DNA of 64,000 nt from Geodermatophilus obscurus (GCF_900143215.1 NZ_FRDM01000002.1:248001-312000); one strand, 5' to 3'; positions 23,473 to 32,499 are shown, numbered from the stretch's first letter. A program made the numbers and translations. Notes: generated by a model not told the origin, from the sequence alone.

Positions 23473-26412
23473 TCAAAGGACCACGGCTCGACCCCGGGCG
23501 GTCGCTGCTCCCGGTGGCCCACCGGCCACCTCGCGCGCGGTGCCGCTCAGGGCGTCCCTCAACGCCGCCCGGGAGGTGATGCCCAGTTTGGGGAAGACCC
23601 GGTAGAGGTGGGCACCGACCGTCCGAGGCGAGAGGTACAGCCGGCTGCCGATCTGCTTGTTGGACAGACCCGAGGCGGCCAGCATGGCGATCTGGTGCTC
23701 CTGCGCGGTCAGTGCCCCGGCGCCCCGGTCACCGGTGGCGCCACGGTGGGTCAGCCCCGTGGCCCGCACCTCGTTGGACGCCCGTGTCGCCCACGGTCGC
23801 GCCCCGAGGTGCCGGAACGTCTCCAGCGCCGCGGTGAGCTGCACGCGGGAGGCGTTCGTCGCGCGGCTGCGGCGCAGGTGCTCGCCGTAGGCGAGCTGGA
23901 CCCGCGCGCGTTCGAAGGGGTACTGCTCGGCCCCGGGGACGGCCAGCGCCTCCTCGAAGCGCCGGGACGCCTCCTCACCCGATGCCACGAGAGCTGCCGA
24001 GCCCGCCTTCACGAGGGCGAGCTTCGGCCGGCCGGTGAAGATCGGAGCCCGCTCCATGGCCGCCAGGTGCGCCGCGGCTTCGGGACGACGGCCCGTGCGC
24101 ACCGCCGCCTCCACCAGGTCCATGGCGACGGCGAGGCCGACCGGGGCGTAGGGGGCGAAGCCGCCGGCCTGACTGACCGCGCTCAGTTCCCGGTAGGCGT
24201 CCTCGAAGTTCCCGCGTCCCAGCGCGGCCAGCCCGCGGACGCGGCGGGCGAAGTCCTGCAGCAGGCGGACCGCTCTCGGCGCCGACCACGCGACGAGCTC
24301 GTCGGCCAGCGCCTCCGCCGTCCCGTCGTCCCCCCGCGCGGCCGCCAGGAGGGCCGAGCAGTAGACGCCGGTCAGGGCGACGAGCCGGTAGCCCAGCTCC
24401 TCTCCCCAGGCGCGGCCCTCCTCGGCCGTGCGTCCGGCCTCGTGCCAGCGACCGCCGTCGAACGCGTCGTGGCACAGCAGCATCAGGGCGTTGACGGCCG
24501 AGGCGGCCGCGCCGCCCTGCCTGCCGTCCCTGACCACCCTCCGGAGCGCCGGCCGGCAGCTGGAGAGGCGGTCCGCGTAGAAGGCGGCCATGCCCACGCG
24601 GACCACGTGGGTGGGATCGACGCCGGTGTGCGCCGAGACGATCAGCTCGTCGAGCTGCTCGAGTGCCGCCGGTGCCGCGCGGACGGGGTCGGCGAACACC
24701 GTGCGCGACACCGACAGCACCGGCGGGACGTCCGGTCCCAGGGCATCGAGCGCCCACTCGAAGGGTCGCCAGAGCTCGTCCCGGCCGCCGAAGTGGCACA
24801 CCAGCATGAGGCTGTGCAGGGCGTCCTCGACCGTGACCGCGTCCGATCCGGAGTCGAGCGCGTACTCGACGGCCCCAACGAGCATGCGGTGCGCCGTCTC
24901 GACGTCGCCCTCCCCGTTGAGCAGGTGGTGGGCGGCGGCCACCGCGACCTCGAGGGTCCCCGCCGGGCGGGGATCGGCCGTGCGGACCGCGGACAGCAGC
25001 TGGGGCACGTTGCGCAGGTCCCCGGTCGTGTCGGCACCCACGAACGCGGCGGCCGCCAGCCGACGGGCCCGGTCGGGACCGCCCGGTGTGAGGTCTGCGG
25101 CCCGGAGGAGGGCGTTGACGGCACGGATGGCGTCCCCCTTGTGCCGTGCGCGGTGCGCCGCGCTCTCGAGGAGGTCGGCGGCGCGGGCGTCGGCGCCCAC
25201 GACGGCCTCGGAGAGGTGCCAGGCGCACTCCTCCGGCCGGTCGACCAGGACCTGGGCCAGGGCGCCGTGCGCCCGTCGGAGCTCACCGCTCGTCGACGAC
25301 TCGACCGCCGCCGACCCGATCAGCGGGTGCCGCAGGGTCACCCGTCCCGCAGCCAGGTCGATGCGCAGCAGCCGTGCCCGCTCGGCCGGCGCCAGGTCGT
25401 CGAGCCACTCGTCGGAGGCCGCCGCCGCACGCAGGATCCGGAGGTCCCCCGTCCCCTCGAGGGCTGCGAGCAGCAGCAGTCCCCGGGTCCTCTCGGGCAG
25501 GCCGGCGAGCTGCTGGGCGAAGGCCCGCTGCAGGTGGCTGCTCAGCGGTAGCGCCGACGGGAGGGGGGCGGACCCGGCGCGCTGCGCCTCGGTCATGACC
25601 GCAGGGAGCTCCAGCAGGGCGAGCGGGTTGCCCTCGGACGCCGCCAGGACGCGCCGGTGGATCTGTGCGCCGAGCACGGGGAAACGGGTCCGCAGCAGCT
25701 CCGCGGCCGCGTCCTCGCCCAGCGGGGACACCTCCAGCTCTGGCAGACCTGCCTGGAGGAGATCGCAGTCGCTGCCCGTCCGCGCCGCGGCCAGCAGGCC
25801 GATCCGGCTCCTGTCCAGCCGGCGGGCGACGAAGCCGAGGACCCGGACGCTCGGCCGGTCCAGCCACGGCACGTCGTCGACGACGACCAGCACCGGGCGG
25901 GACTCCGCAGCCCGCGCGAGCAGACCCAGGACGGCGGTCGAGACGAGCAGCCGGTGGGGTGGCGGCCCCGCCCCGAGGCCGAGGGCCACGACCAGCGCGT
26001 CCCGCTGCGGCTCGGGGAGCGCCTCGAGGTGGTCGAGGAGCGGCAGCAGGAGCTGGTTGAGGCCCGCGAAGCCCACCTCTGCCTCGAACTCGACCCCCGC
26101 GGCCTGCAGGACGGTCGCGTCGGCTGCCGCGGCGTCCCGGACCACCGTGTCGAGCAGGACCGTCTTGCCGACGCCGGGCTCCCCGGTCACCACGAGGACG
26201 GCGCCGGTGTCCCGCGCCCGGTCGAGGAAGGAGGCCAGGGCCGCGCACTCGGCCGACCGGCCGAAGAGGCCCGCGTCGGCGGTGCGGACGGAGGCGAGCG
26301 CGTCTGGCAACGGAGTCCCCTCCCGCGCGTCCCCGGCGGTGCCGGGTCCCGAGCCCTCGGTCGTGGAGGTCGCTGGTTCGGTCGTCCGTGTCTCGGTGAG
26401 AGTGTCTCTCAC
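23473..26412 (-). CDS. Large ATPase-LuxR (LAL/MalT-type) regulator 1
   Basis: A 979-residue regulator. A P-loop ATPase domain has Walker A GEPGVGKT (77-84) and Walker B VLVVVDDVPWLD. It is followed by about 500 residues of TPR-like helices and a C-terminal LuxR helix-turn-helix (about 895-955: LTAQEHQIAMLAASGLSNKQIGSRL is its start). It begins at GTG 26412, which lies inside a perfect palindrome; an AUG-independent upstream extension over the opposite gene is unlikely. It borders the hydrolase/oxidoreductase block. Confidence 0.88.
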   Translation of the reverse strand: MRDTLTETRTTEPATSTTEGSGPGTAGDAREGTPLPDALASVRTADAGLFGRSAECAALASFLDRARDTGAVLVVTGEPGVGKTVLLDTVVRDAAAADATVLQAAGVEFEAEVGFAGLNQLLLPLLDHLEALPEPQRDALVVALGLGAGPPPHRLLVSTAVLGLLARAAESRPVLVVVDDVPWLDRPSVRVLGFVARRLDRSRIGLLAAARTGSDCDLLQAGLPELEVSPLGEDAAAELLRTRFPVLGAQIHRRVLAASEGNPLALLELPAVMTEAQRAGSAPLPSALPLSSHLQRAFAQQLAGLPERTRGLLLLAALEGTGDLRILRAAAASDEWLDDLAPAERARLLRIDLAAGRVTLRHPLIGSAAVESSTSGELRRAHGALAQVLVDRPEECAWHLSEAVVGADARAADLLESAAHRARHKGDAIRAVNALLRAADLTPGGPDRARRLAAAAFVGADTTGDLRNVPQLLSAVRTADPRPAGTLEVAVAAAHHLLNGEGDVETAHRMLVGAVEYALDSGSDAVTVEDALHSLMLVCHFGGRDELWRPFEWALDALGPDVPPVLSVSRTVFADPVRAAPAALEQLDELIVSAHTGVDPTHVVRVGMAAFYADRLSSCRPALRRVVRDGRQGGAAASAVNALMLLCHDAFDGGRWHEAGRTAEEGRAWGEELGYRLVALTGVYCSALLAAARGDDGTAEALADELVAWSAPRAVRLLQDFARRVRGLAALGRGNFEDAYRELSAVSQAGGFAPYAPVGLAVAMDLVEAAVRTGRRPEAAAHLAAMERAPIFTGRPKLALVKAGSAALVASGEEASRRFEEALAVPGAEQYPFERARVQLAYGEHLRRSRATNASRVQLTAALETFRHLGARPWATRASNEVRATGLTHRGATGDRGAGALTAQEHQIAMLAASGLSNKQIGSRLYLSPRTVGAHLYRVFPKLGITSRAALRDALSGTAREVAGGPPGAATARGRAVVL

Positions 26413-26413
26413 C
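26395..26413. promoter_or_regulatory. Palindrome over LuxR regulator start codon
   Basis: GGTGAGAG-TGT-CTCTCACC, perfect 8-bp arms, covers the GTG start of the LAL regulator (26412-26410). It could be an autoregulatory operator or an mRNA hairpin hiding the start. Next to it ACCAGGGAC (26427-26435) is a half-site of the CCAGGG element found in other promoters of this block. Confidence 0.5.
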
Positions 26414-26596
26414 CAGGGGGCGGGCCACCAGGGACCTCGGGCCCGGGGAGGGCGCCACCTCCAGTCGGATGACCGATGCACCGGTGTGGTCGGTGCTGCC
26501 ACGGTCGCCTCGCCCGGCGGACTCCGGGTACCGGGAGGGCCCGGACGACCCGCTCCCGGTGGAGGGCGTCCCTGCTCCGGCCCGAGGAGGTGTGCG

Positions 26597-27067
26597 GTGG
26601 ACCCGTTCGCCTTCGGCACCGACGGGACCGATCCCGAGGAGGACTCCGGCGTCCTGGAGCCGCAGGACACCCTCGAGGAAGTCGGCGTCGCCGACGTGCT
26701 CGACACCGGCTGGTCCCCGGCCGAGCGCCCGTGGGCGGTCACGGACTGGGGCACCACGGAACGCGAGGAGCTGGCCGGCGAGAGCCTGGCGGGTCGACTC
26801 GCCCGTGAGGTCCCGGAGCAGCAGCCGGCCGAGGGCGACGGACTGGGGGACGCCTCCGACACCGACGGCGAGCTCATCGACGACGAGGTCGGCGGCCGCC
26901 GCGCGGGGCGGCTGGTGGAGACCGTCGAGCGCTGGGGCGACGTCGAGCCGGAGCTGTACGCCCTCGATGTGGGCATCGACTCGGGGGCGGCCTCCGCGGA
27001 GGAGGGGGCGGTGCACGTCGTCCCCGAGGCGGACGACGGCTGGTCCTCCGGCTGGACGGATCGATGA
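26597..27067 (+). CDS. DUF5709 family protein
   Basis: A 156-residue very acidic protein matching the actinobacterial DUF5709 pattern: QDTLEEVGVADVLDTGWSPAERP, GESLAGRLAREVP, RAGRLV and the ending DVGIDSGAASAEEGAVHVV. Function unknown; soluble, no signal. GTG 26597 follows GAGGAGG. Divergent from LAL regulator 1 and followed 34 nt later by the DUF6510 gene. Confidence 0.85.
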   Translation: MDPFAFGTDGTDPEEDSGVLEPQDTLEEVGVADVLDTGWSPAERPWAVTDWGTTEREELAGESLAGRLAREVPEQQPAEGDGLGDASDTDGELIDDEVGGRRAGRLVETVERWGDVEPELYALDVGIDSGAASAEEGAVHVVPEADDGWSSGWTDR

Positions 27068-27101
27068 CGCGGCACGTCGGAGTGGATCGGAGGGATGTCC
27101 C

Positions 27102-27398
27102 GTGACCGGTGTCCCGGAGACGGGTGATCGGCGCCTGGACGGCAACGCAGCGGGCGGTGTCCTGCGTGAGGTCTTCGCGGTGGACCCGACGACGGCCGTC
27201 TCGACCTGCGCGCACTGCGGACGGCCGGCGCCCCTGGGTGAGCACCTGGTCTACGCCGACGCGCCGGCGCTCGTCGTCCGGTGCCCGGGCTGCATGCAGG
27301 TCGTGCTCCGGTGCGCCTCCGACGCGGCGGGCCTGCGACTGGAGATGACCGGGGTCCGGCTGCTGCGGATGACCCCTGCGGAGGGCGCCTCCGGGTGA
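27102..27398 (+). CDS. DUF6510 family zinc-ribbon-like protein
   Basis: A 98-residue protein with LDGNAAGGVLREVFAVDPTTA followed by two cysteine pairs (CAHC at about 39-42, CPGC at about 65-68) that should bind zinc, and a C-terminal beta stretch. This is the DUF6510 pattern. GTG 27102. It follows the DUF5709 gene, probably in one transcript. Confidence 0.8.
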   Translation: MTGVPETGDRRLDGNAAGGVLREVFAVDPTTAVSTCAHCGRPAPLGEHLVYADAPALVVRCPGCMQVVLRCASDAAGLRLEMTGVRLLRMTPAEGASG

Positions 27399-27407
27399 GG
27401 CCGGGCG

Positions 27408-27452
27408 CGCTCGGGCCGTCGGGACCGGGACGCGGTCCCGACGGGCCGAGCG
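27408..27452. terminator. Bidirectional hairpin terminator
   Basis: A 45-nt stem-loop: outer arms CGCTCGG/CCGAGCG (7 bp), one G-G mismatch, inner arms CCGTCGGGACC/GGTCCCGACGG (11 bp), loop 7 nt. It lies between convergent genes. Confidence 0.75.
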
Positions 27453-27463
27453 GCAGGCGACCG

Positions 27464-28204
27464 CTACGCCGAGACGGCCTGGAGCGCCTGCCGGATGACC
27501 TCGGTGACGACCTGCGGCTGGGAGACCATGATCACGTGGGAGCCCTCCGCCTCGGTCACCGTGGCGCCGGCCCGTGCGGCCATGGTCCGCAGGACGTCGC
27601 TGCCCGCCGCCTTGTCGCCCGTCGGGATGACGGCCCAGGACGGCAGGCTCTTCCACGCCGGCGCCGAGGTCGGCTCCCCGAAGGCCAGGGCCGAGACGGG
27701 CCGCTGGGTGGCCGCCATGACGCGGGCCTGCTCCTCCGACACGTCGGAGGCGAAGGCGTCGTGGAACCGGTCCGGGTCGATCGCGAACTCGGTCTGCGTC
27801 CCGGAGTCGCCGGTCGGGTAGCTCCACTGGAGCAGAACCGTGGTCAGGACGCTGTCCTTCGAGTCGGCCTCGACGTCCTGCAGGGTCTCACCCTCGTCCG
27901 GCGCGAAGGCGGCCACGTAGACCAGTCCGACGACGTTGCCCGCCCGCAGCGCGGCGTTGGTGAGAACCGCCCCGCCGTAGGAGTGACCGACCGCGAGCAC
28001 CGGGCCGTCGATCTGGGAGAGGGCGCCGGCCACGTAGGCGGCGTCGTGGGAGATGCCGCGCAACGGGTTGGGGACGGCCCGCACCCCCACCCCGTCCGCG
28101 AGGAGCTGGGCGACGACGTCGTTCCAGCCCGAGCTGTCGGCGAAGGCGCCGTGGACGAGTGCGACGGTCGGCTGCGCGCCGTTCGTGCTGGTGGCCTCGG
28201 TCAT
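27464..28204 (-). CDS. Alpha/beta hydrolase
   Basis: A 246-residue hydrolase of the salicylate esterase-like group (VALVHGAFADSSGWNDV, nucleophile elbow GHSYGG at about 73-78, late DxxxxGSHVIMVSQP with the catalytic His). Such enzymes cleave small esters. No signal peptide. ATG 28204 follows GGAGGAG. A dyad GCATCGG-N9-CCGATGC lies 112-135 bp upstream. Substrate unknown. Confidence 0.85.
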   Translation of the reverse strand: MTEATSTNGAQPTVALVHGAFADSSGWNDVVAQLLADGVGVRAVPNPLRGISHDAAYVAGALSQIDGPVLAVGHSYGGAVLTNAALRAGNVVGLVYVAAFAPDEGETLQDVEADSKDSVLTTVLLQWSYPTGDSGTQTEFAIDPDRFHDAFASDVSEEQARVMAATQRPVSALAFGEPTSAPAWKSLPSWAVIPTGDKAAGSDVLRTMAARAGATVTEAEGSHVIMVSQPQVVTEVIRQALQAVSA

Positions 28205-28316
28205 GGTGATCTCCTCCGGGACTGGTCGGCGGAACCTGAGGTGGCACCTGGCGTGCCCCCGTACGTCGGGGACGGCGTGCCGCAGGCGAGGACGTTGCTC
28301 CGGCGTCCGGGCCGTC

Positions 28317-28339
28317 GCATCGGTCAGGTGACCCGATGC
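28317..28339. promoter_or_regulatory. Dyad GCATCGG-N9-CCGATGC
   Basis: A perfect 7-bp inverted repeat upstream of the hydrolase at 28204. Its left part, GCATCGGTCAGGTGAC, recurs as GCATCGGTCAGGCGAC at 28999-29014, about 100 bp before the TetR gene. It is therefore either a TetR operator or a direct repeat flanking a deletion scar. Confidence 0.5.
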
Positions 28340-28351
28340 TCGACCGTCGGG

Positions 28352-28940
28352 TCAGGCGGACGCGGCCGGCCCGGTCGGGCTCCGGTGACCGGCGTGGAAG
28401 TCCTGGATCGCGGAGAGCGTCTCGTGCGGTCTCTCCTCGACCATGAAGTGGCCGCAGTCGATCACCCGACCGGTGACGTCGTCGGCCCACTCCCGCCAGA
28501 TCGCGAGGGTGTCGTACCAGGCCTCGAGCGCGTCCCTGCCCGCCCAGAGGACCTGTGCGGGGCAGGTGATCCGTCGCCCGGCGGCGCGGTCCTCGTCGTC
28601 CTCCCGGCGGTCGCAGGTGGCCCCGGCCCGGTAGTCCTCGCACATGGCCTCGATGGCCGCCGGATCCCGGGCGCAGCGGATGTTGTCGGCCACCGCCACC
28701 GGGGGGAACCGGCGGATGGCGCCACCGAACTCGGCGTCGAGGAAGAAGAAGTCGGGATCCCGTCCGATGAGCCGCTCGGGGACCGGGGAGGGCTGGGCCA
28801 GGAAGGCCCAGTGCCAGTAACCGAGGGCGAAGCGGGCGTCGGCCCGCGCCCAGACCTCGCCGGTCGGGATGACGTCCATCACCGTGAGCCGGCGGACCAC
28901 CTCGGGGTGGTCCAGCGCCGTCCGGTAGGCGACCCGTCCT
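28352..28940 (-). pseudogene. 5'-truncated haloacetate dehalogenase-like hydrolase
   Basis: The homologous part begins at GRVAYRTALDHPEVVRRL and continues through FALGYWHWAFLAQPSPVPERLIG to the catalytic His segment DCGHFMVEERP, which is the C-terminal two thirds of a haloacetate/fluoroacetate dehalogenase-type enzyme. The N-terminal third with the oxyanion loop and the nucleophile Asp motif (GHDRGG) is missing and replaced by unrelated sequence. An ATG at 29002 keeps a 216-residue frame open, but the product would be inactive. Confidence 0.75.
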
Positions 28941-28998
28941 GGGGGCAGGGGTCGAGGCGACCGCAACGGTGCAGCGTGCCCGGGGGGCCGGTCGTGGC

Positions 28999-29014
28999 GC
29001 ATCGGTCAGGCGAC
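28999..29014. repeat. Second copy of GCATCGGTCAGG(C)GAC
   Basis: A 16-bp direct repeat of 28317-28332 with one change. The two copies bracket the truncated dehalogenase and lie before the hydrolase and TetR genes. Confidence 0.55.
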
Positions 29015-29115
29015 TGCTCGCGGAGAACCCGCACGTCGGTGAGGGCCCGGGCTGCGGGGTGACAGACTCGTCGGTCGTCCGGATCGGCCCACCGCGGGAA
29101 CAGGAGGGCAGCGGC

Positions 29116-29718
29116 ATGCCGCCGACCAGTCCGGTGGCCGGCTCCCGGGAGCAGCGCCGTGCCCGGATCGAGAAGACGGCGCTGGAGCTCTTCCGCACGA
29201 GGGGTTTCGACAACGTCACGGTGGAGGACGTCTGCGCCGTGGCGGGCGTGGCTCCGGCGACCTTCTACCGGCACTTCGGGACCAAGGAGGAGGTCGTCTT
29301 CGCCTATCGGGAGGACTTCACCGCGGCGCTCGGCAGGGCCCTCGACGCCTCCGCGCACGTCCCGGACGCGAAGCGCCTGCCGGTGGTCCTCGGCGAGTTC
29401 GCGGCCTACCTGGAGTCACAGCAGGACCTGCTCGCGCTGCGGGATCAGATCGTGCTGGGACACCCGCGGCTCATGCAGCGGACGCTGACGGTCCAACGTG
29501 ACGTGGAAGGTGCGCTGGCGGCGGGTCTCGCGCGATTGCGCGGCTCGTCGACGCCCGACTCGGCCGCCCTGCTGGAGGCCGGCGCCGGCCTCCTCGTGCT
29601 CCGTGTCGCCCTCCGGTCGTGGCGGGCGCAGGGCGGGGGATCGCTGCTGACAGCCACACAGCAGACGCTCGTGCGACTGCGGGAGGTCGTCTCCGGCCTG
29701 GCCATCGGTGACGGGTGA
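29116..29718 (+). CDS. TetR family transcriptional regulator
   Basis: A 200-residue regulator with an N-terminal helix-turn-helix (about 14-60; TVEDVCAVAGVAPATFYRHFGTKEE is its core) and a helical effector domain. ATG 29116 has AGGAGG 8 nt upstream; an in-frame GTG at 29059 is less likely. It is divergent from the truncated dehalogenase and convergent with the thioredoxin-like gene. It probably represses the neighbouring hydrolases. Confidence 0.88.
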   Translation: MPPTSPVAGSREQRRARIEKTALELFRTRGFDNVTVEDVCAVAGVAPATFYRHFGTKEEVVFAYREDFTAALGRALDASAHVPDAKRLPVVLGEFAAYLESQQDLLALRDQIVLGHPRLMQRTLTVQRDVEGALAAGLARLRGSSTPDSAALLEAGAGLLVLRVALRSWRAQGGGSLLTATQQTLVRLREVVSGLAIGDG

Positions 29719-29729
29719 GTCCGGGCGGC

Positions 29730-30803
29730 CTACCCGAAGGTCAGGGCGTAGACCGCCACGCCGGGGTCGAGGAACTCGACCTCGAAGGCCCCGCCGGTGA
29801 CGGGGCCGTGTCGACGGAGGAGCTGGTACAGCCGGGGTTCGGTGACCGTGCCGGAACCGGTGCTGTCGACGTCGAGGCCGTGGTCGGTGCCCGGGTCCCG
29901 GCCGTCGAGCTGCACGCGGAACCGCACCGTCGCCCCGGCCGGCGGCGCCACGACCAGGTGGAGGTCCCGGGCGTGGAAGCGGCACGTGAGTCGTCCGCCG
30001 GGCTCGCGGGAGGACGACGACTCCGCACCGACCGTCCAGCTGCCGGCGAGGGACCAGTGGCCGAGTCGCAGCCGCTCGGCCGCGGTGTAGGCGTGCGGCC
30101 GGTCCGGCACGACGTCGGGCGAGGAGGCGAACCCGGAGGTCCGGTCGTAGCCGAGGTAGGTCTCCGCGGAGCGGAGCGTGTCCCAGTCGGCGGGGGCCTC
30201 GATGCCGCGGGCGTCGACCGGCACCGGCTCGGGCCCGAGGTCGCCGGCCCCGGCGTCGCGCAGGAGCTGCCGGAGGACCCGCTCGTCCTCCTCGTAGCCG
30301 CCCTCGCCGAAGCTGTGGTGGCGGAGGCGCCCTGCGGCGTCGACCAGGTAGCGGGCCGGCCAGAAGTGGTTGTGGAAGGACCGCCAGACCGCGAAGTGGT
30401 TGTCGATCGCGACCGGGTGGCCGATCGACCGGGCCGCCGCGGCACGGCGGACGTTCTCCACGTCGTGCTCGAAGGAGAACTCCGGTGAGTGCACGCCGAC
30501 CACGACCAGCCCGGAGTCCCGGTAGACCTCCTCCCAGGCGCGGACGTACGGCAGCGACCGGAGCCAGTTGATGCACGTGTAGGTCCGGAAGTCGACCAGC
30601 ACCACGCGACCGCGCAGGTCCGCGCCGGTGAGCGGCGGTGAGTGGAGCCAGTCCGTCGCTCCGGCGAGGGAGAACTCGTCCTCGGCCGGCCACCGGGCGT
30701 CCTCGCCGTCGGCCGGCCCGCGGTCCTCGGCCCGGACGGCGTCGTGGCGGAACCGCTGCCCGAGACGGCGGGCGGCGTCGAGCAGGTGGTCGTGGGATGC
30801 CAT
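29730..30803 (-). CDS. Thioredoxin-like protein of the DipZ C-terminal type
   Basis: A 357-residue redoxin protein. The thioredoxin-like domain (about 50-190) has VVLVDFRTYTCINW and FWPARYLVDAAGRLRHHSFGEGGY, as in the soluble part of DipZ. The active site reads C77-I-N-W80: the second redox Cys is Trp, so only one-Cys chemistry is possible. A C-terminal jelly-roll domain (about 220-355) follows. It has no membrane helices and no signal. ATG 30803 follows GGAGGA. It is 75 nt downstream of the epoxide hydrolase gene. Confidence 0.82.
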   Translation of the reverse strand: MASHDHLLDAARRLGQRFRHDAVRAEDRGPADGEDARWPAEDEFSLAGATDWLHSPPLTGADLRGRVVLVDFRTYTCINWLRSLPYVRAWEEVYRDSGLVVVGVHSPEFSFEHDVENVRRAAAARSIGHPVAIDNHFAVWRSFHNHFWPARYLVDAAGRLRHHSFGEGGYEEDERVLRQLLRDAGAGDLGPEPVPVDARGIEAPADWDTLRSAETYLGYDRTSGFASSPDVVPDRPHAYTAAERLRLGHWSLAGSWTVGAESSSSREPGGRLTCRFHARDLHLVVAPPAGATVRFRVQLDGRDPGTDHGLDVDSTGSGTVTEPRLYQLLRRHGPVTGGAFEVEFLDPGVAVYALTFG

Positions 30804-30836
30804 GGCCGGCGTTCCTCCCGGGATCGGCGCTGACTG

Positions 30837-30863
30837 CGGTGGGCGACACGCGGCCACCCACCG
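30837..30863 (-). terminator. Hairpin after epoxide hydrolase gene
   Basis: CGGTGGG / CCCACCG 7-bp arms with a 13-nt loop just downstream of the epoxide hydrolase stop and upstream of the thioredoxin-like gene on the same strand. Confidence 0.4.
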
Positions 30864-30878
30864 TCGGGGCACGGTCGC

Positions 30879-32099
30879 TCAGCGGACGGACCGGAACGCG
30901 GCGCGCAGTTCCTCGGCGAACAGCTGCGGCTGCTCCCAGGCGGCGAAGTGGCCGCCCCGGTCGACCCGGTTGTAGTGGATCAGGTTCGGGTACGCCTGCT
31001 CGGTCCAGCTGCGCGGAGCCTCGTACTGCTCACCCGGGGAGACGGTCACGGCCACCGGGATCGACACGCCCTTGGCATCGAAGAAGCCGCCCCGGTACTC
31101 CCAGTAGAGGCGGGACGCGGAGACCCCGGTGTTCGTCAGCCAGTAGAGCGTGATGTTGTCGAGCACCTCGTCCCGCGTCAGCTCACCGGTCGTGCTGGTG
31201 TGCCGGTCCAGGGCAGTGACGACCGCCGCGGCCGGCTGGCCGTCGGCGTCGTTGTGGTCGAGCAGCCAGGCGGCGAGCCCTACAGGTGAGTCGGCGATGC
31301 CGTACAGGGTCTGCGGGCGGGCGGCCATGTACCGGGCGTACTCCACCTGCCCGAACGTCCGGATCAGCTGCTCGTAGGCGCGCTGCTCCTCGGCGGACAG
31401 CCCGGCGGGCGGCGGCTGGCCCGCCAGCGCGGCGGCGTTGACGTCGGCGGGCACGGTGGCCGGCATGTTGGTGTGGACGGCGAGCAGCCCCTCGGGCGCC
31501 TGCAGGCCCATCTGGTCGACGACGAAGGCGCCCCAGTCGCCGCCCTGGGCGACGTAGCGGGGATAGCCGAGGCGCTGCATGAGGTCGGCCCAGGCCCGGG
31601 CCATGCGCTCGGGGCCCCAGCCGGTGCTCGTCGGCTTGGCCGAGAACCCGTAGCCGGGCATCGACGGGACCACCACGTGGAAGGCGTCCGCGGCGCTCCC
31701 GCCGTGCGCCGTCGGGTCGGTGAGCCGGTCGACGATCTTGAGCTGCTCGATCACCGAGCCGGGCCACCCGTGGTTGACGACGATCGGCAGGGCGTCCTCG
31801 TGCCGGGACCGGGCGTGGATGAAGTGGATCTCCAGGCCGTCGATCTCGGTGGTGAACTGCGGCAGCGCGTTCAGCCTCGCCTCGCAGGCGCGCCAGTCGT
31901 AGTCCGTCGCCCAGTGGCGCGCCAGCTCCTGCATCACGGCGAGCGGCACGCCCTGCGAGTGATCCGAGACGGTCTCCGCCTCGGGCCACTGCGTCGCGGC
32001 GATGCGTCGTCGCAGGTCGGTGACCTGCTCCTCGGGGACGTCCACGTGGAAGGGGCGGATCGCCGTGGCGCCCGTCGGCTTCTCGGCTGTGAGGGACAT
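30879..32099 (-). CDS. Epoxide hydrolase (EHN-type alpha/beta hydrolase)
   Basis: A 406-residue enzyme with the N-terminal EHN domain (residues 16-125; RPFHVDVPEEQVTDLRRRIA) and an alpha/beta hydrolase core. The oxyanion loop is NHGWPGS and the nucleophile Asp is in GGDWGAFV. The C-terminal YNRVDRGGHFAAWEQP supplies the catalytic His. It opens an epoxide to a diol and is soluble. Two GTCCCTGGTCC direct repeats lie 70-91 bp upstream of ATG 32099 and may be regulatory. Confidence 0.92.
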   Translation of the reverse strand: MSLTAEKPTGATAIRPFHVDVPEEQVTDLRRRIAATQWPEAETVSDHSQGVPLAVMQELARHWATDYDWRACEARLNALPQFTTEIDGLEIHFIHARSRHEDALPIVVNHGWPGSVIEQLKIVDRLTDPTAHGGSAADAFHVVVPSMPGYGFSAKPTSTGWGPERMARAWADLMQRLGYPRYVAQGGDWGAFVVDQMGLQAPEGLLAVHTNMPATVPADVNAAALAGQPPPAGLSAEEQRAYEQLIRTFGQVEYARYMAARPQTLYGIADSPVGLAAWLLDHNDADGQPAAAVVTALDRHTSTTGELTRDEVLDNITLYWLTNTGVSASRLYWEYRGGFFDAKGVSIPVAVTVSPGEQYEAPRSWTEQAYPNLIHYNRVDRGGHFAAWEQPQLFAEELRAAFRSVR

Positions 32100-32499
32100 G
32101 TGCGGCCTCCGTGGTCCGGGGAACGGCAGGAAGCCTGGCGGTGCCCCGGGCGCCGCGCGCCCGTCGTGGTCCCTGGTCCGTCCCTGGTCCTCCGTGGGGG
32201 ATCTCCCCGTCGACCCGGGCGGGCTGCACGTGGCGGCGGGACGACTGCCGGTCGCCGTCGGGACGGACCTCCAGGTGCCGGCGTCGTCGTCGGGCGGCCG
32301 GGCGAACACCGACGGGCTGTCGACGCAGGGGTCCGGCTCGTGGTGGCTCCCTTCGACCCCTGGGATGCACCGTCAGCACGGACGACGCCGGCCGGATCGA
32401 CGACAGCCGTTCCTGGGGACGCGGTCCCCAGGGGCTGCCGTTCCACCGCGATCGCGCCCCGACCGTGTGCGCTCCCGACGGTAGGGGCGCGCGGCTGCG
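32100..32499. promoter_or_regulatory. Intergenic region with CCAGGG half-sites and a palindrome
   Basis: Four hundred bp without a gene. It holds GTCCCTGGTCC twice (32169-32179, 32180-32190), GGGGGATCTCCCC (32197-32208) shared with the 35.3-kb region, and a perfect 9-bp inverted repeat CCTGGGGAC-GCG-GTCCCCAGG (32412-32432). The last is 68 bp after the oxidoreductase stop and could be its terminator. Confidence 0.5.

Noticed and set aside
23608-25551. A 647-codon plus-strand frame antisense to LAL regulator 1
   Set aside because: It is a by-product of GC-rich third positions in the regulator, shows no domain, and its residue composition is Arg/Gly/Pro-rich noise.
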